A DNA stretch of 64,000 nt from Geothrix sp. 21YS21S-2 (GCF_030846775.1 NZ_CP132910.1:1584001-1648000), one strand, 5' to 3'; counted from the first letter of the stretch, positions 8,922-17,613 are shown. Translations and numbers: made by a program. The notes: generated by a model from the sequence alone, not told the origin.

Positions 8922-10160
8922 TCAGATGACGATCGTCTCCTTCACCAGATCCCCTTCCCGGAACCGGCTCCACCGCAGGGGCGCGAGATCGATGCTGCGG
9001 TAGCCCCCGGTCATGACCAGCTCGGCCAGGCCGATGCCCACGGCGGGGCTCTCCATGGCGCCGTGGCCGCTGTAGCCCACCTGCAGGAGCAGGCCGGGGT
9101 GGTTGGCGTGCCAGCCCAGGATGGCGTTGTGGTCGGGGCCGGTGGTGTCGTAGAGGCTGGCCCAGCCGCTCTTGAGCTTGCAGGTGGCGGTGGGGGGCAT
9201 GCGCTCCTGCATGACCAGGTTGATCTCCTCCACGTAGTAGTCGGGCTCGAAGGTGGTGTCCAGGCTGTCGGGGGTGTCGGCCTTGGCCTTGCCGATGAGG
9301 AGGTTCCCGCTCTCGTACTTGAAGTAGATCCCCTGGTCGATGATGGTGAGGGGGATGTCCTGCCAGCGCGGGTCCTGGTCGGGGAAGTCGGTGAGGAACA
9401 TCATGCGCTTCTGGGCCACGATGGGCATGAGATCCTCATCGGGGCACCCGGACCGCTTCAGGAGGCCGTTGGTCCAGGGACCCGAGCACAGGGCCACCAG
9501 GCCCGCCTCCAGCGTCTCCTGGCCCCCGGGGCCCGTGATGCGCAGGCCCGTGGCCCTGCCCGCGGCGTCGAAGGTGAGGGCCTCCACCTCGGTGCGCAGC
9601 TCCAGCTGGGCCTTGCCCGGGTGGTCCTTGAGGGCCCGCTCGAAGTAGCCCACCGCGGCCTGGCTGGGGTCGAAGCTCCCGCAGTCCCTGCCGAACACGG
9701 CCCCGGCGATGGGCTCCATCTCGAGGTACTCGCGCACGTCGGGGTCCACGGCGTCCACCGAGCAGCGCAGGCCGGGGATCATGGCCTCCACCTGGGCGGG
9801 GGTGAAGAGCTCGAAGTCCACGCCGTTGGCCTTCCAGATTTCGGCGGCGGCCGGGATGCGGCTCCAGGCGTCCTGGTAGTAGGTGAAGAGGTAGCCGCTC
9901 TGGCGGAACCCGATGCCCACGCCCATCTCGTCCTGGAAGGACTTGAGGATCCCGATGCTGCGGGTGCAGAGCTGCTGGTTGATGGGGGTGGTCCACAGGT
10001 TGCGGAAACCCCCCGCCGAATACGCGGAAGCGCCCGTGGAAACGGCATCCCCCCGGTCCACCACCAGGATCGACCCCGTGAAGCCCTGCTTCAGGAGGTT
10101 GTACACGAACGAGCCCCCGCCGATCCCGGCGCCCACGACCACCACATCGAATCTACGCAA
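8922..10160 (-). CDS. FAD-dependent oxidoreductase (DAO family)
   Basis: About 412 aa. The N-terminal dinucleotide-binding motif VVVVGAGIGGGS is followed by a DAO-type fold, as in sarcosine or amino-acid oxidases, and a C-terminal FAD-contact region (GYSGHGAMESPAVG). I choose a TTG start at 10160 because GGAGG lies 5 bases upstream and the GxGxxG motif then begins near residue 5. An ATG at 10223 would add 21 unlikely residues. It is divergent from the aldehyde dehydrogenase gene, suggesting an oxidase plus aldehyde-processing pair; the substrate is unknown. Confidence 0.85.
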   Translation of the reverse strand: MRRFDVVVVGAGIGGGSFVYNLLKQGFTGSILVVDRGDAVSTGASAYSAGGFRNLWTTPINQQLCTRSIGILKSFQDEMGVGIGFRQSGYLFTYYQDAWSRIPAAAEIWKANGVDFELFTPAQVEAMIPGLRCSVDAVDPDVREYLEMEPIAGAVFGRDCGSFDPSQAAVGYFERALKDHPGKAQLELRTEVEALTFDAAGRATGLRITGPGGQETLEAGLVALCSGPWTNGLLKRSGCPDEDLMPIVAQKRMMFLTDFPDQDPRWQDIPLTIIDQGIYFKYESGNLLIGKAKADTPDSLDTTFEPDYYVEEINLVMQERMPPTATCKLKSGWASLYDTTGPDHNAILGWHANHPGLLLQVGYSGHGAMESPAVGIGLAELVMTGGYRSIDLAPLRWSRFREGDLVKETIVI

Positions 10161-10291
10161 CTTACCCTCCGGACAGGAGAGTATGGCCGGAGTGGCACCC
10201 CTTCGTCCAAGGTCGCAGGTCACAAGTAACCCGTGTGAAAGGGCCCCCCTCCCGGCTATCCTGGGACGTTCAACGTACCCCGGAGCCCGAA

Positions 10292-11902
10292 ATGTACCTG
10301 AAGGACAATCCCCCCTCAGTGTCGAGCCATGGAAGGACGGTCATCGGGTTCAACTGGATCGGCGGCCGCGAGGTGGAGGGCGACCTGCCCTCCTTCGACT
10401 CCAGGTCCCCCATCGACACCCGGGACACGGTCGGCATCTTCCCCGAGTGCGGGGAACGGGACGTGGAGAAGGCCGCCAAGGCCGCCGCCGCCGCCTTCCC
10501 GGCCTGGAGCCGCATGCCGGCGCCGCTGCGGGGCGCCCTGGTCGGGCGCATCGGCGAGGCCCTGGCCCGCCACAAGGAGAAGCTGGCCGCGGTGATCACC
10601 CGCGAGGTGGGCAAGCCCATCCGCGAGGCCCGGGGCGAAGTGCAGGAGACCATCGACCTCTGTCACTACCTCCAGGGCGAGGGCCGGCGCCAGCTGGGCC
10701 AGGTCATCCCCTCGGAGCTGCCCGAGCGCGCCATCACCGTCCACCGGCGCCCCCTGGGCGTGGTGGCCGTCATGGCCGGCGGGATCTTCCCCCTGTCCAC
10801 CCCCGCGGCCCGGATCATCCCGGCCATCCTGTGCGGGAACACGGTCGTCTGGAAGGCCTCCGAGGACGCCCCCACCATCGCCTACCTCTTCGCGCGGTGC
10901 ATGATGGACTCGGGCCTCCCCCCCGGGGTGGTGAACATCCTGAACGGCAAGGGGCGCACGGGGTGCGGCAAGCACGTGGTGGCGGGCCTGGACAAGGGCT
11001 TCTACCAGAAGTTCTGCTTCTCCGGCGGCACCACCGTGGGCCGGCTCATCGCCGAGGCCGCGGGCCGCAACCTGACGGTGCCCAGCCTGGAGCTCAGCGG
11101 CAAGAACCCCATGGTGGTCATGCCCGACTGCGACCTGGCCAACGCCGTGCGCGGGGCCCTGTGGGGCGCCTTCGGCACCGCCGGCCAGCGCCGCACCTCG
11201 GTGGGCAACATCATCATCCACAAGGACATCTACGCCAGGTTCAAGGAGGACTTCCTGGCCGCGGTGGCGGACCTGGAGCTGGGCAACCCCATCAGCAACC
11301 CCGACGTCTTCTTCGGGCCCATGATCAACGCCCGCTTCGCCAAGGCCTTCGAGGACCACTGGCACGGCGGCCTCGAGGAGGGCGGGACCCTGCTCTGCGG
11401 CGGCGCGAAGTGGACCGAGGAGAACCGCACGGCCAAGGTGCACGGCCCCCTCGCCAAGGGCCACTTCATGCAGCCCTGCGTGTGGGAGGGCGTCACCCCG
11501 AAGATGAAGCTGTTCCAGACCGAGATCCTCGGCCCCACCGTGAACCTCTGCCAGGTGGAGAGCTTCGACCAGGCCCTGGAGTGGGCCAACGCCACGCCCT
11601 ACGGCCTGAGCAGCGCCATCTACACCGCCGACCACGCCCTGGCGCAGCGGTTCGCGCGGGAGATCCGCGCGGGCCTGACGTCGATCAACAACTCCACCAC
11701 CGGCACCGAGGTCCACGTGCCCTACGGCGGCATGGGATGGAGCGGCAACGGCACCCGCGAGGCGGGCCCCTCGGCCCTGGACGCCTACTGCCGGTGGCAC
11801 GCCGTGAACGAGGACGCGTCAGGGGACCTGCAGCTGGCCCAGATCCACACCGACTACGCCATCAAGCACACCTACGAGGCGAGTCACTGGGAGAAGCTCT
11901 AG
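10292..11902 (+). CDS. Aldehyde dehydrogenase superfamily protein lacking the catalytic Cys
   Basis: 536 aa with the full ALDH fold. The NAD-binding region and the general-base Glu267 (LELSGKNP) are present. Exactly 34 residues later, where the catalytic Cys should stand in GQxC, the protein reads GTAGQRRTS, so Arg301 (codon CGC) replaces Cys. The rest (PCVWEG, TEILGPTVN, GLSSAIYT, VPYGGMGWSG) is well conserved, so it is not an obvious pseudogene. Either it is a pseudoenzyme or it binds a substrate differently. The start at 10292 has GGAG 6 bases upstream. The stop TAG is shared with the left end of repeat copy 1. Confidence 0.88.
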   Translation: MYLKDNPPSVSSHGRTVIGFNWIGGREVEGDLPSFDSRSPIDTRDTVGIFPECGERDVEKAAKAAAAAFPAWSRMPAPLRGALVGRIGEALARHKEKLAAVITREVGKPIREARGEVQETIDLCHYLQGEGRRQLGQVIPSELPERAITVHRRPLGVVAVMAGGIFPLSTPAARIIPAILCGNTVVWKASEDAPTIAYLFARCMMDSGLPPGVVNILNGKGRTGCGKHVVAGLDKGFYQKFCFSGGTTVGRLIAEAAGRNLTVPSLELSGKNPMVVMPDCDLANAVRGALWGAFGTAGQRRTSVGNIIIHKDIYARFKEDFLAAVADLELGNPISNPDVFFGPMINARFAKAFEDHWHGGLEEGGTLLCGGAKWTEENRTAKVHGPLAKGHFMQPCVWEGVTPKMKLFQTEILGPTVNLCQVESFDQALEWANATPYGLSSAIYTADHALAQRFAREIRAGLTSINNSTTGTEVHVPYGGMGWSGNGTREAGPSALDAYCRWHAVNEDASGDLQLAQIHTDYAIKHTYEASHWEKL

Positions 11903-12171
11903 GAGCCTGTCTACGTAATAGGAGGCCCCGCGACGGCGCCCAGAAGCGTGATTATCGAGCGCAAGGCCCGCAGGAGGATTAGGTCAATCCTTCAAGGGAC
12001 TTGCACACGATAAGCGCGCTTCCGGGCGCCGCCCTTCGGGTGATGGCAGCGGGGCCAGCAACTCTGCGTCAGGCTCGTCAACCGCAGTCCCGCTGAGGCT
12101 TTCCTCGCCTTCCTTGATTTGCTAGCCCCGGTGCCATCATCGCGGGGCCTCCTATTACGTAGACAGGCTCC
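11902..12171 (+). mobile_element. Structured inverted-repeat element, copy 1 (MITE-like, TA target)
   Basis: A 270-bp non-coding unit. Together with flanking CTAG it forms a perfect 34-bp inverted repeat (11899-11932 with 12141-12174). TA flanks both sides (11900-11901 and 12172-12173), as expected for a TA target duplication. The core shares boxes with copy 2: ATTATCGAGCGCAAGGCCCG, CTTGCACACGA, GCCCTTCGGGTGATGGCAG and GGTGCCATCATCGCGGGG. Internal helices: 11939-11950 with 12015-12026; hairpin 11973-11980 with 11986-11993; hairpin 12085-12087 with 12093-12095. No transposase is inside. It lies between two convergent genes whose stop codons it touches. Confidence 0.85.
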
Positions 12172-12413
12172 TAGTTCTGGAAGCGCCGGGGCCTTCTCGC
12201 CGCCGCCTTGGCCGCGGTGCGGGCCTGGGCGCGGGCCTCCTCCGCCGCCGTGCCGTGGCGCCAGAGCGCCGGACAGGCCTTCTGGAAGTCCACGGCCCAG
12301 AGGAGGCGCCGCCGGTGCCGGTCGCGGCCCAGGCGCCAGCGGCCAGGGTCCCTGAACTGGAACCACGGGAGCCGGGCGGACTCGAGACGTTTCAGGGCGC
12401 GGGGCATGGGCAT
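12171..12413 (-). CDS. Small basic hypothetical protein
   Basis: 80 aa, rich in Arg and Ala, no recognised domain. It is supported by a strong AGGAGGT 5 bases before the ATG and by a candidate promoter further upstream. Its stop TAG is formed at the junction with repeat copy 1 (CTA at 12171-12173), so this gene and the convergent ALDH gene would have shared an overlapping CTAG before insertion. Function unknown; a nucleic-acid-binding role is only a guess from charge. Confidence 0.5.
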   Translation of the reverse strand: MPMPRALKRLESARLPWFQFRDPGRWRLGRDRHRRRLLWAVDFQKACPALWRHGTAAEEARAQARTAAKAAARRPRRFQN

Positions 12414-12493
12414 GGCGGACCTCCTGGAAGGAAGCGGCGGGGTGGGATGAGGCGGTGCGGGCGGGGGAAGGGTCCTGGAGCGGGTCTCGGTTA

Positions 12494-12523
12494 TGAATTT
12501 AATTAACTACTAATTCATGTCAA
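12494..12523 (-). promoter_or_regulatory. Candidate promoter with overlapping palindromic operator
   Basis: On the minus strand a perfect TTGACA (12523-12518), a 16-base spacer and TAAATT (12501-12496) form a plausible promoter for the 80-aa gene. A perfect 7-bp inverted repeat, ATGAATT at 12493-12499 and AATTCAT at 12512-12518, spans the spacer and -10, so a dimeric regulator could bind there. The stretch is strikingly AT-rich for this genome. Confidence 0.35.
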
Positions 12524-12639
12524 CTCCCCATTATTGAAATTTTTTCAAGCTGAAGTCGCCAGGACACCCGATGAACCGGACAGGCCGCATCTCCATTCAA
12601 TGAACCCATCATTCATGTTCCATGCGTTAAGCTGGAGCC

Positions 12640-14730
12640 ATGCGATCCCTCCCCGCCCTGCTCTGTCTCGCCGTGCCCGTTCTTGCGGCGGCTCCCCAGA
12701 TCCGCGTGGGGCTGGACACCCAGGCCCTGGAGTGGATCGTCAGCCTGGAAGGCGGCGGCGAGGTGCGCAGCCTGGAGGGCCGGCGCATCCTCAAGGTGGC
12801 CGAGGGCGAGAAGCTGAGGATCTGGTGGGACAGCCGCGGCGAGGCCGATCCCACCGACGAGTACCGGGTGCAGGTGGGCACCGCCATGAACCTGGCCGAC
12901 GCCACGGCCGTCATGAAGAAGCTGGCCACCCTGGGCGAGCGTCCCGACCGGGTGGAGGTGCCCGACGGCGGCACCTGGCGCGTGCTCACGGGCCGCTTCG
13001 AGAGCGCCAGGGAGGCCGAACCCATCCTCGAGAAGCTGGCCGCCCAGGGCTACGACGAGCTGTGGGTGTCCACGGAGAAGCGCAAGGGCGCGCCCAGGAA
13101 GGCGCGGGCCCTCTACGCGGTCACCGAGCGCTACGAGCGCCTGGCCCTGCCCAACGCGGGCGTCCTGCTGGCGCCCGCCAGGGAGCTCACCACGATCGTG
13201 GGCAAGGGCCGCTACCGCGGCGCCATGCGGATCTTCCCCAACGCCCAGGGGCGGCTCTCCGTGGTCAACACCCTCGACCTGGAGACCTACCTGCGGGGCG
13301 TGGTGCCCCGGGAGATGGGGGCCTGGGAGTACCCGGCCCTGGAGGCCCTCAAGGCCCAGGCGGTGGCGGCGCGCACCTACGCGTTCGTGAACCTGGGCAA
13401 GCGCGCCAAGGACGGTTTCGACCTCCTGGACACCGTGGCGGACCAGGTCTACGGGGGCCGCGACGGCGAGCAGGCCCTCACGGACCGGGCCGTGGCCGAG
13501 ACCGCCGGCCTCATCGCCACCTACGGCGGAAGGCCCATCCAGGCCCTCTTCATGGCCGACTCGGGCGGGGCCACCATCGACAACACCTTCGTCTTCGGGG
13601 ACGGCAGCCCCTACCTCAAGGGCGTCTCCAACTACGCGGCCGCGCCCCAGACGATCACCTTCAAGGGCGCCCTGGAGGTGGCCGGCGACACGCCGTGGCT
13701 CACCACGGAACTGCTGCGCCTCTGCGCCGCGGGGCTGGTGCCTTCGGCCTTCCTGGACACCGCCCGGATGACCCAGCCCGCGCGGGTGGACGACCTGCGG
13801 GCCACCGTGGCCGCCCTGGCGTCGAGGCTGGGCCGGGCCCCCGTGGCCCCGGAGCGGAACATCCTGCTGTGGCTGGCGCGATCCCTGGGCTTCGCGGACG
13901 TGGTGGACGGCCAGGAACGCCCCGAGGACGCCCGCTACTTCCTGGGCGATGCGGTCCCCGGCGCCGCGGACCAGCCCCTGGCCTCCTTCCTGGCGCGCCG
14001 CGGCATCGCGCCGCCGGCGCTCTGGCGCACCGCCCCCACCCTGGGCCAGGCCCTCCAGGTGCTGGGGCGCCTCTGGCAGGAGCTGGAGCCCGCGGAATTC
14101 CTGGAGGGCACCCTGCTGCGCGACGGGCAGGTGCGCGTGAAGAACGGCGGCCCCGGCCCCCTGCCCCTGGCCCCCGCCATCCTGGTGGCGGAGGAGGCCC
14201 CCGGCGGGAGCCTGCGCCTCGTGGCCGAGAGCGCGGTGCAGGTGGGCGACCGCGTGCGGTGGACCCCCGTCCCGGGCGGTTCGCCCCTCCTGGTGCGCCG
14301 CCTGGACCCCGACGGCACGGCCCTGGACCGCTACAATCCCACCGCCCACTGGAAGGTGGAGATCAAGGAGGCCGACCTCCTGGACCGGCTGCGCACCCGC
14401 GCCGGCATCAAGGCGGTTCGCGGCTTCGAGCTCACCCACAACCCCCAGGGCCGGGTCACGGACATGGTCGTGCGCGACGGCCAGAACCGCCCCCACCGCT
14501 TCCGGGGCATGCACATCCGGAACCTCCTGGGCCTCAAGGACAACGTCTTCCGCATGACGACCGTGGGCGAAGCGCCCACCCGCCGCTGGGTGATCTACGG
14601 CCGCGGCTGGGGCCACGGGGTCGGCATGGACCAGACCGGGGCCTACGGCATGGCGCTGGAGGGGGCCACCTTCGACGGCATCCTGAAGCACTACTACCAG
14701 GGGATCCAGATCACGCCCATCGGTGAATGA
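12640..14730 (+). CDS. SpoIID/LytB-domain peptidoglycan-associated protein
   Basis: 696 aa with an N-terminal signal peptide (cleavage near AAA-PQ, residue 18). A SPOR-like region lies at about 75-165. A SpoIID/LytB domain follows: LETYLRGVVPREM, KAQAVAARTYA, ALFMADSGG, and at the C-terminus GRGWGHGVGMDQTGAYGMA. SpoIID is a lytic transglycosylase of spore formers; in Gram-negatives such proteins act in the periplasm on peptidoglycan. A long insert (about 330-600) splits the domain. It runs into aat with almost no gap. Confidence 0.85.
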   Translation: MRSLPALLCLAVPVLAAAPQIRVGLDTQALEWIVSLEGGGEVRSLEGRRILKVAEGEKLRIWWDSRGEADPTDEYRVQVGTAMNLADATAVMKKLATLGERPDRVEVPDGGTWRVLTGRFESAREAEPILEKLAAQGYDELWVSTEKRKGAPRKARALYAVTERYERLALPNAGVLLAPARELTTIVGKGRYRGAMRIFPNAQGRLSVVNTLDLETYLRGVVPREMGAWEYPALEALKAQAVAARTYAFVNLGKRAKDGFDLLDTVADQVYGGRDGEQALTDRAVAETAGLIATYGGRPIQALFMADSGGATIDNTFVFGDGSPYLKGVSNYAAAPQTITFKGALEVAGDTPWLTTELLRLCAAGLVPSAFLDTARMTQPARVDDLRATVAALASRLGRAPVAPERNILLWLARSLGFADVVDGQERPEDARYFLGDAVPGAADQPLASFLARRGIAPPALWRTAPTLGQALQVLGRLWQELEPAEFLEGTLLRDGQVRVKNGGPGPLPLAPAILVAEEAPGGSLRLVAESAVQVGDRVRWTPVPGGSPLLVRRLDPDGTALDRYNPTAHWKVEIKEADLLDRLRTRAGIKAVRGFELTHNPQGRVTDMVVRDGQNRPHRFRGMHIRNLLGLKDNVFRMTTVGEAPTRRWVIYGRGWGHGVGMDQTGAYGMALEGATFDGILKHYYQGIQITPIGE

Positions 14731-14743
14731 GGACGGCCCTCCC

Positions 14744-15433
14744 ATGAGCCCCGTCTACAGCCTCGGCCCCTCCCCGGCCTTCCCCGACCCCCGGTTCCCG
14801 GATGCCGAGGGCCTGCTGGCGGTGGGCGGGGACCTCTCGGTGCCCCGGCTCCTGGGCGCCTACCGCCTGGGCGTGTTCCCCTGGTACAGCGAGGGCTCCC
14901 CCATCCTCTGGTGGTCCCCCCCCAGGCGCGCCATCCTCCTCCCCGGCGACGAGCACCTCTCCCGCAGCACCCGCCGCGCCCTGGCCCGGAACCCCTTCGA
15001 GGTGCGCTTCGACACCCGGTTCGCGGAAGTCGTGGAGCACTGCGCCCGGGTGGAGCGCCCCGGCCAGGGCGGCACCTGGATCACCCGGGAGATCCGGGCG
15101 GGCTACCTCGCCCTGCACCGCGAGGGCTACGCCCACAGCATCGAGGCCTGGCGCGGCGGGGAGCTGTGCGGCGGCCTCTACGGCGTGTCCCTGGGGGCGG
15201 CCTTCTTCGGGGAGAGCATGTTCAGCCTGGAGAGCTACGCCTCCCGGGCGGCCTTCGCCGCCCTGTGCCGCCTGGCCTGGGGCTGGGGCTTCCACCTCAT
15301 CGACGGCCAGGTGCCCAACGCCAACCTGGAGGACCTGGGCGCGCGGGTGGTGGACCGGGACGCCTTCCTGGCGCTCCTGGCCCAGGCCCTGCGGGTTCCC
15401 ACGCGGCGGGGGCCGTGGACCTCCGAAGGATGA
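14744..15433 (+). CDS. aat: Leucyl/phenylalanyl-tRNA--protein transferase
   Basis: 229 aa. It attaches Leu or Phe from charged tRNA to proteins with N-terminal Lys or Arg, marking them for ClpS/ClpAP (N-degron pathway). The typical N-terminus (GLLAVGGDLS, AYRLGVFPWY, ILWWSPPRRA) and the core (HSIEAW, GGLYGVSLGAAFFGESMFS, DGQVPNANLEDLGA) are intact. I use the ATG at 14744; a GTG at 14723 overlapping the preceding stop is an alternative. It is tightly linked to the Kdo-kinase-like gene. Confidence 0.95.
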   Translation: MSPVYSLGPSPAFPDPRFPDAEGLLAVGGDLSVPRLLGAYRLGVFPWYSEGSPILWWSPPRRAILLPGDEHLSRSTRRALARNPFEVRFDTRFAEVVEHCARVERPGQGGTWITREIRAGYLALHREGYAHSIEAWRGGELCGGLYGVSLGAAFFGESMFSLESYASRAAFAALCRLAWGWGFHLIDGQVPNANLEDLGARVVDRDAFLALLAQALRVPTRRGPWTSEG

Positions 15434-15437
15434 TCTA

Positions 15438-16103
15438 ATGGGGGGCATGCATCCGCCCCTTCCATCCGCCTGGCCTTTCGCGCCCAGGGAACCGGGTCCG
15501 GTCCCCGAGGCCCGGCCCGCGGCCCTGCCGGGCCGGGAGGGCCTGTGGACCCTGGCGGCGGCGCCCGGCCTGGAGTTGGCAGGCGCCCCGGAGCCCCTGG
15601 GCGGGTCCTTCGGGCGTGGCGGCGTCTACCGGTGCGGGGACGCCGTGATCCGCCCCTACCGCCGGGGCGGCCTCGTCCGCCACATGAACGCGTCGATCTA
15701 CCCCGGGCCGGAGCGCTTCGAGCGGGAGTACCGGATCCACCGGGCCCTGTGGGAAGCCGGCTTCCCCACCGTCGAGCCGCTGGGGTGGGCCTTCCGGCCC
15801 CGGCTCTGGGGCTGCGAGGGGGCCTTCCTCACCCGCTTCGCCGGGGGCGCGCCGTGGCCCCGGACCTGGGACGAGGCCGCCCTGCCCCAGGTGCGGGCCC
15901 TCCTCGGGGCCCTGTGCGCCTGGGGCCTCTATGCCCCGGACCTCAACGCCACCAATTTCCAGGTGCTGCCGGACGGCCAGGTCCTGGCCCTGGACTGGGA
16001 CAAGGCCCGGTGGCTGCCCGGCGCCGACCTGGCCGGACGCTACCGCGAACGCCTGTCCCGAAGTCTGCGCAAGCTCGGCGCTCCCCCCGAATTTGTGATC
16101 TAA
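15438..16103 (+). CDS. Kdo-kinase-like (KdkA/RIO-type) small kinase
   Basis: 221 aa. It shows the lipopolysaccharide-kinase signature: YRRGGLVRH near the N-lobe, an EREYRIHRALWEAGFPTVEPLG helix region, the catalytic YAPDLNATNF (HxDxxxxN-like loop, His replaced by Tyr) and the metal-binding DWDKARW. KdkA enzymes phosphorylate the first Kdo of the LPS core at the cytoplasmic face. The start at 15438 has AAGGA 7 bases upstream. It is 4 bases after aat. Confidence 0.8.
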   Translation: MGGMHPPLPSAWPFAPREPGPVPEARPAALPGREGLWTLAAAPGLELAGAPEPLGGSFGRGGVYRCGDAVIRPYRRGGLVRHMNASIYPGPERFEREYRIHRALWEAGFPTVEPLGWAFRPRLWGCEGAFLTRFAGGAPWPRTWDEAALPQVRALLGALCAWGLYAPDLNATNFQVLPDGQVLALDWDKARWLPGADLAGRYRERLSRSLRKLGAPPEFVI

Positions 16104-16160
16104 TGCCTCGTTCCCAACAGGTTCAATATCGGATATTCTTGTCCGAATAGGAGTTTGACC

Positions 16161-17606
16161 ATGGATTGGAGAGATCGGCTCACGGTGTGGTTCAGGCACG
16201 CCTTCTTCTACGGCGACAACTGGGTGAGCATCTGCGCGGGCATCCTCACCACGGCCACGGGCTTCACGCTGCTGTGGTCCTGGTTCCGGGAGCTGGCCAG
16301 CCCGCACTCGGCGCTGCCCTACGTGGGCATCCTGCTCTTCGTGCTGCTGCCCCTGCTGTTCCTGGTGGGCCTGGTCCTCATCCCCTTCGGCATGTGGCTC
16401 AAATACAAGAAGATGGCCAAGGCGGGCGAGGCGCCGGAGGTCATGCCCAAGGTCGACCTCACCACCCGGCACATCCGCCACGTCCTGACCGTGGTGGCCG
16501 TGGCCACCGTCCTCAACATCGCCCTCCTGGGCGTGGCGACGGTGCGGGGCGTGGAGTACATGGATTCCAGCAAGTTCTGCGGCCTCACCTGCCACACGCC
16601 CATGATCATGGAATACCGGGCCTTCGTGGACTCGCCGCACTCCCGGGTGGGCTGCGCCCAGTGCCACATCGGCCCCGGCGCGGACTCCTTCATGAGGGCC
16701 AAGCTCGCCGGCGTGCGCCAGCTGTTCGGGGTCGTCTTCAACAACTACCACCGGCCCATCCCCAGCCCCGTCGAGAGCCTGCGCCCCGCCAAGGAGACCT
16801 GCGAATCCTGCCACTGGCCGCAGAAGTTCCACGGCAACAAGATCCTGGTGAAGACCCACTACGGCGACGACATCGCCAACACGCCGGCCATCACCGTCCT
16901 CATGCTCAAGATCGGCGGCCGCAGCGGCGAGGCCAACACCGGCATCCACGGGCGGCACATCGACACCTCCGAGCGCATCACCTACTCCGCGGGCGACGAG
17001 CGGCGCCAGGTGATCCCCCGGGTCATCTACCGCGACGACAAGGGCCAGTCGGTCGAGTACGTCTCCACGGACACCAAGCTCACCCCCGAGCAGCTCGCCA
17101 AGCTCCCCCAGCGGGGCATGGACTGCGTGGACTGCCACAACCGGCCCACCCACGCCTTCGAGAGCCCCGAGTGGGCCATGGACCGCCGCATCCAGGAGGG
17201 CCTGGTCAGCCGCGACATCCCCTTCATCCACAAGAAGGGCGTGGAGGTCCTCAAGGTCGAGTACAGGGACCAGAACGACGCCACCGCCCGGATCCCCAAG
17301 GCCCTGGTCGACTTCTACCAGTCCAACTACCCCGAGGTGTACAAGGAGAAGAAGGCGCTGATCGAGGCCGCGGCCGTGGCCGTCAAGGACGCCTACCTGC
17401 GCAACGTCTCGCCCGAGATGAAGCTGACCTGGGGCACCCACCCCAACCACATCGGCCACCAGGACGGCGGGTGCTTCCGCTGCCACGACGGCAGCCACGT
17501 CAGCAAGGACGGCAGGACCATCGCCGGCGACTGCGACACCTGCCACACCATCCTGGCCCAGGACGACCCCAACCCGAAGATCCTCCAGGACCTCGGCACG
17601 AAGTAG
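16161..17606 (+). CDS. NapC/NirT-type membrane multiheme cytochrome c (six heme motifs)
   Basis: 481 aa. Three N-terminal membrane helices are followed by a periplasmic region with five CXXCH motifs (CAQCH, CESCH, CVDCH, CFRCH, CDTCH). A first motif, CGLTCH, is CX3CH. The spacing and phrases FCGLTCHTPM, CHIGPGA, RPIPSP and ETCESCHWP match quinol-oxidising inner-membrane cytochromes of metal-reducing bacteria. Likely role: electrons from menaquinol to periplasmic carriers. The ATG at 16161 has AGGAG 7 bases upstream. It stands alone, closed by a strong terminator. Confidence 0.92.
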   Translation: MDWRDRLTVWFRHAFFYGDNWVSICAGILTTATGFTLLWSWFRELASPHSALPYVGILLFVLLPLLFLVGLVLIPFGMWLKYKKMAKAGEAPEVMPKVDLTTRHIRHVLTVVAVATVLNIALLGVATVRGVEYMDSSKFCGLTCHTPMIMEYRAFVDSPHSRVGCAQCHIGPGADSFMRAKLAGVRQLFGVVFNNYHRPIPSPVESLRPAKETCESCHWPQKFHGNKILVKTHYGDDIANTPAITVLMLKIGGRSGEANTGIHGRHIDTSERITYSAGDERRQVIPRVIYRDDKGQSVEYVSTDTKLTPEQLAKLPQRGMDCVDCHNRPTHAFESPEWAMDRRIQEGLVSRDIPFIHKKGVEVLKVEYRDQNDATARIPKALVDFYQSNYPEVYKEKKALIEAAAVAVKDAYLRNVSPEMKLTWGTHPNHIGHQDGGCFRCHDGSHVSKDGRTIAGDCDTCHTILAQDDPNPKILQDLGTK

Positions 17607-17613
17607 GCAAAAG

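Noticed and set aside
6990-10229. Open reading frame of more than 1000 codons on the plus strand opposite the FAD oxidase, M50 and trpS genes.
   Set aside because: It is a byproduct of high third-position GC in the real genes on the other strand; the protein is a low-complexity Gly/Val/His string.
11902-12171. Identification of the structured repeats as HEARO/omega RNA of IscB-type elements.
   Set aside because: No IscB or TnpB gene is near, the units have long terminal repeats and TA flanks, and I cannot match the conserved boxes to that family.
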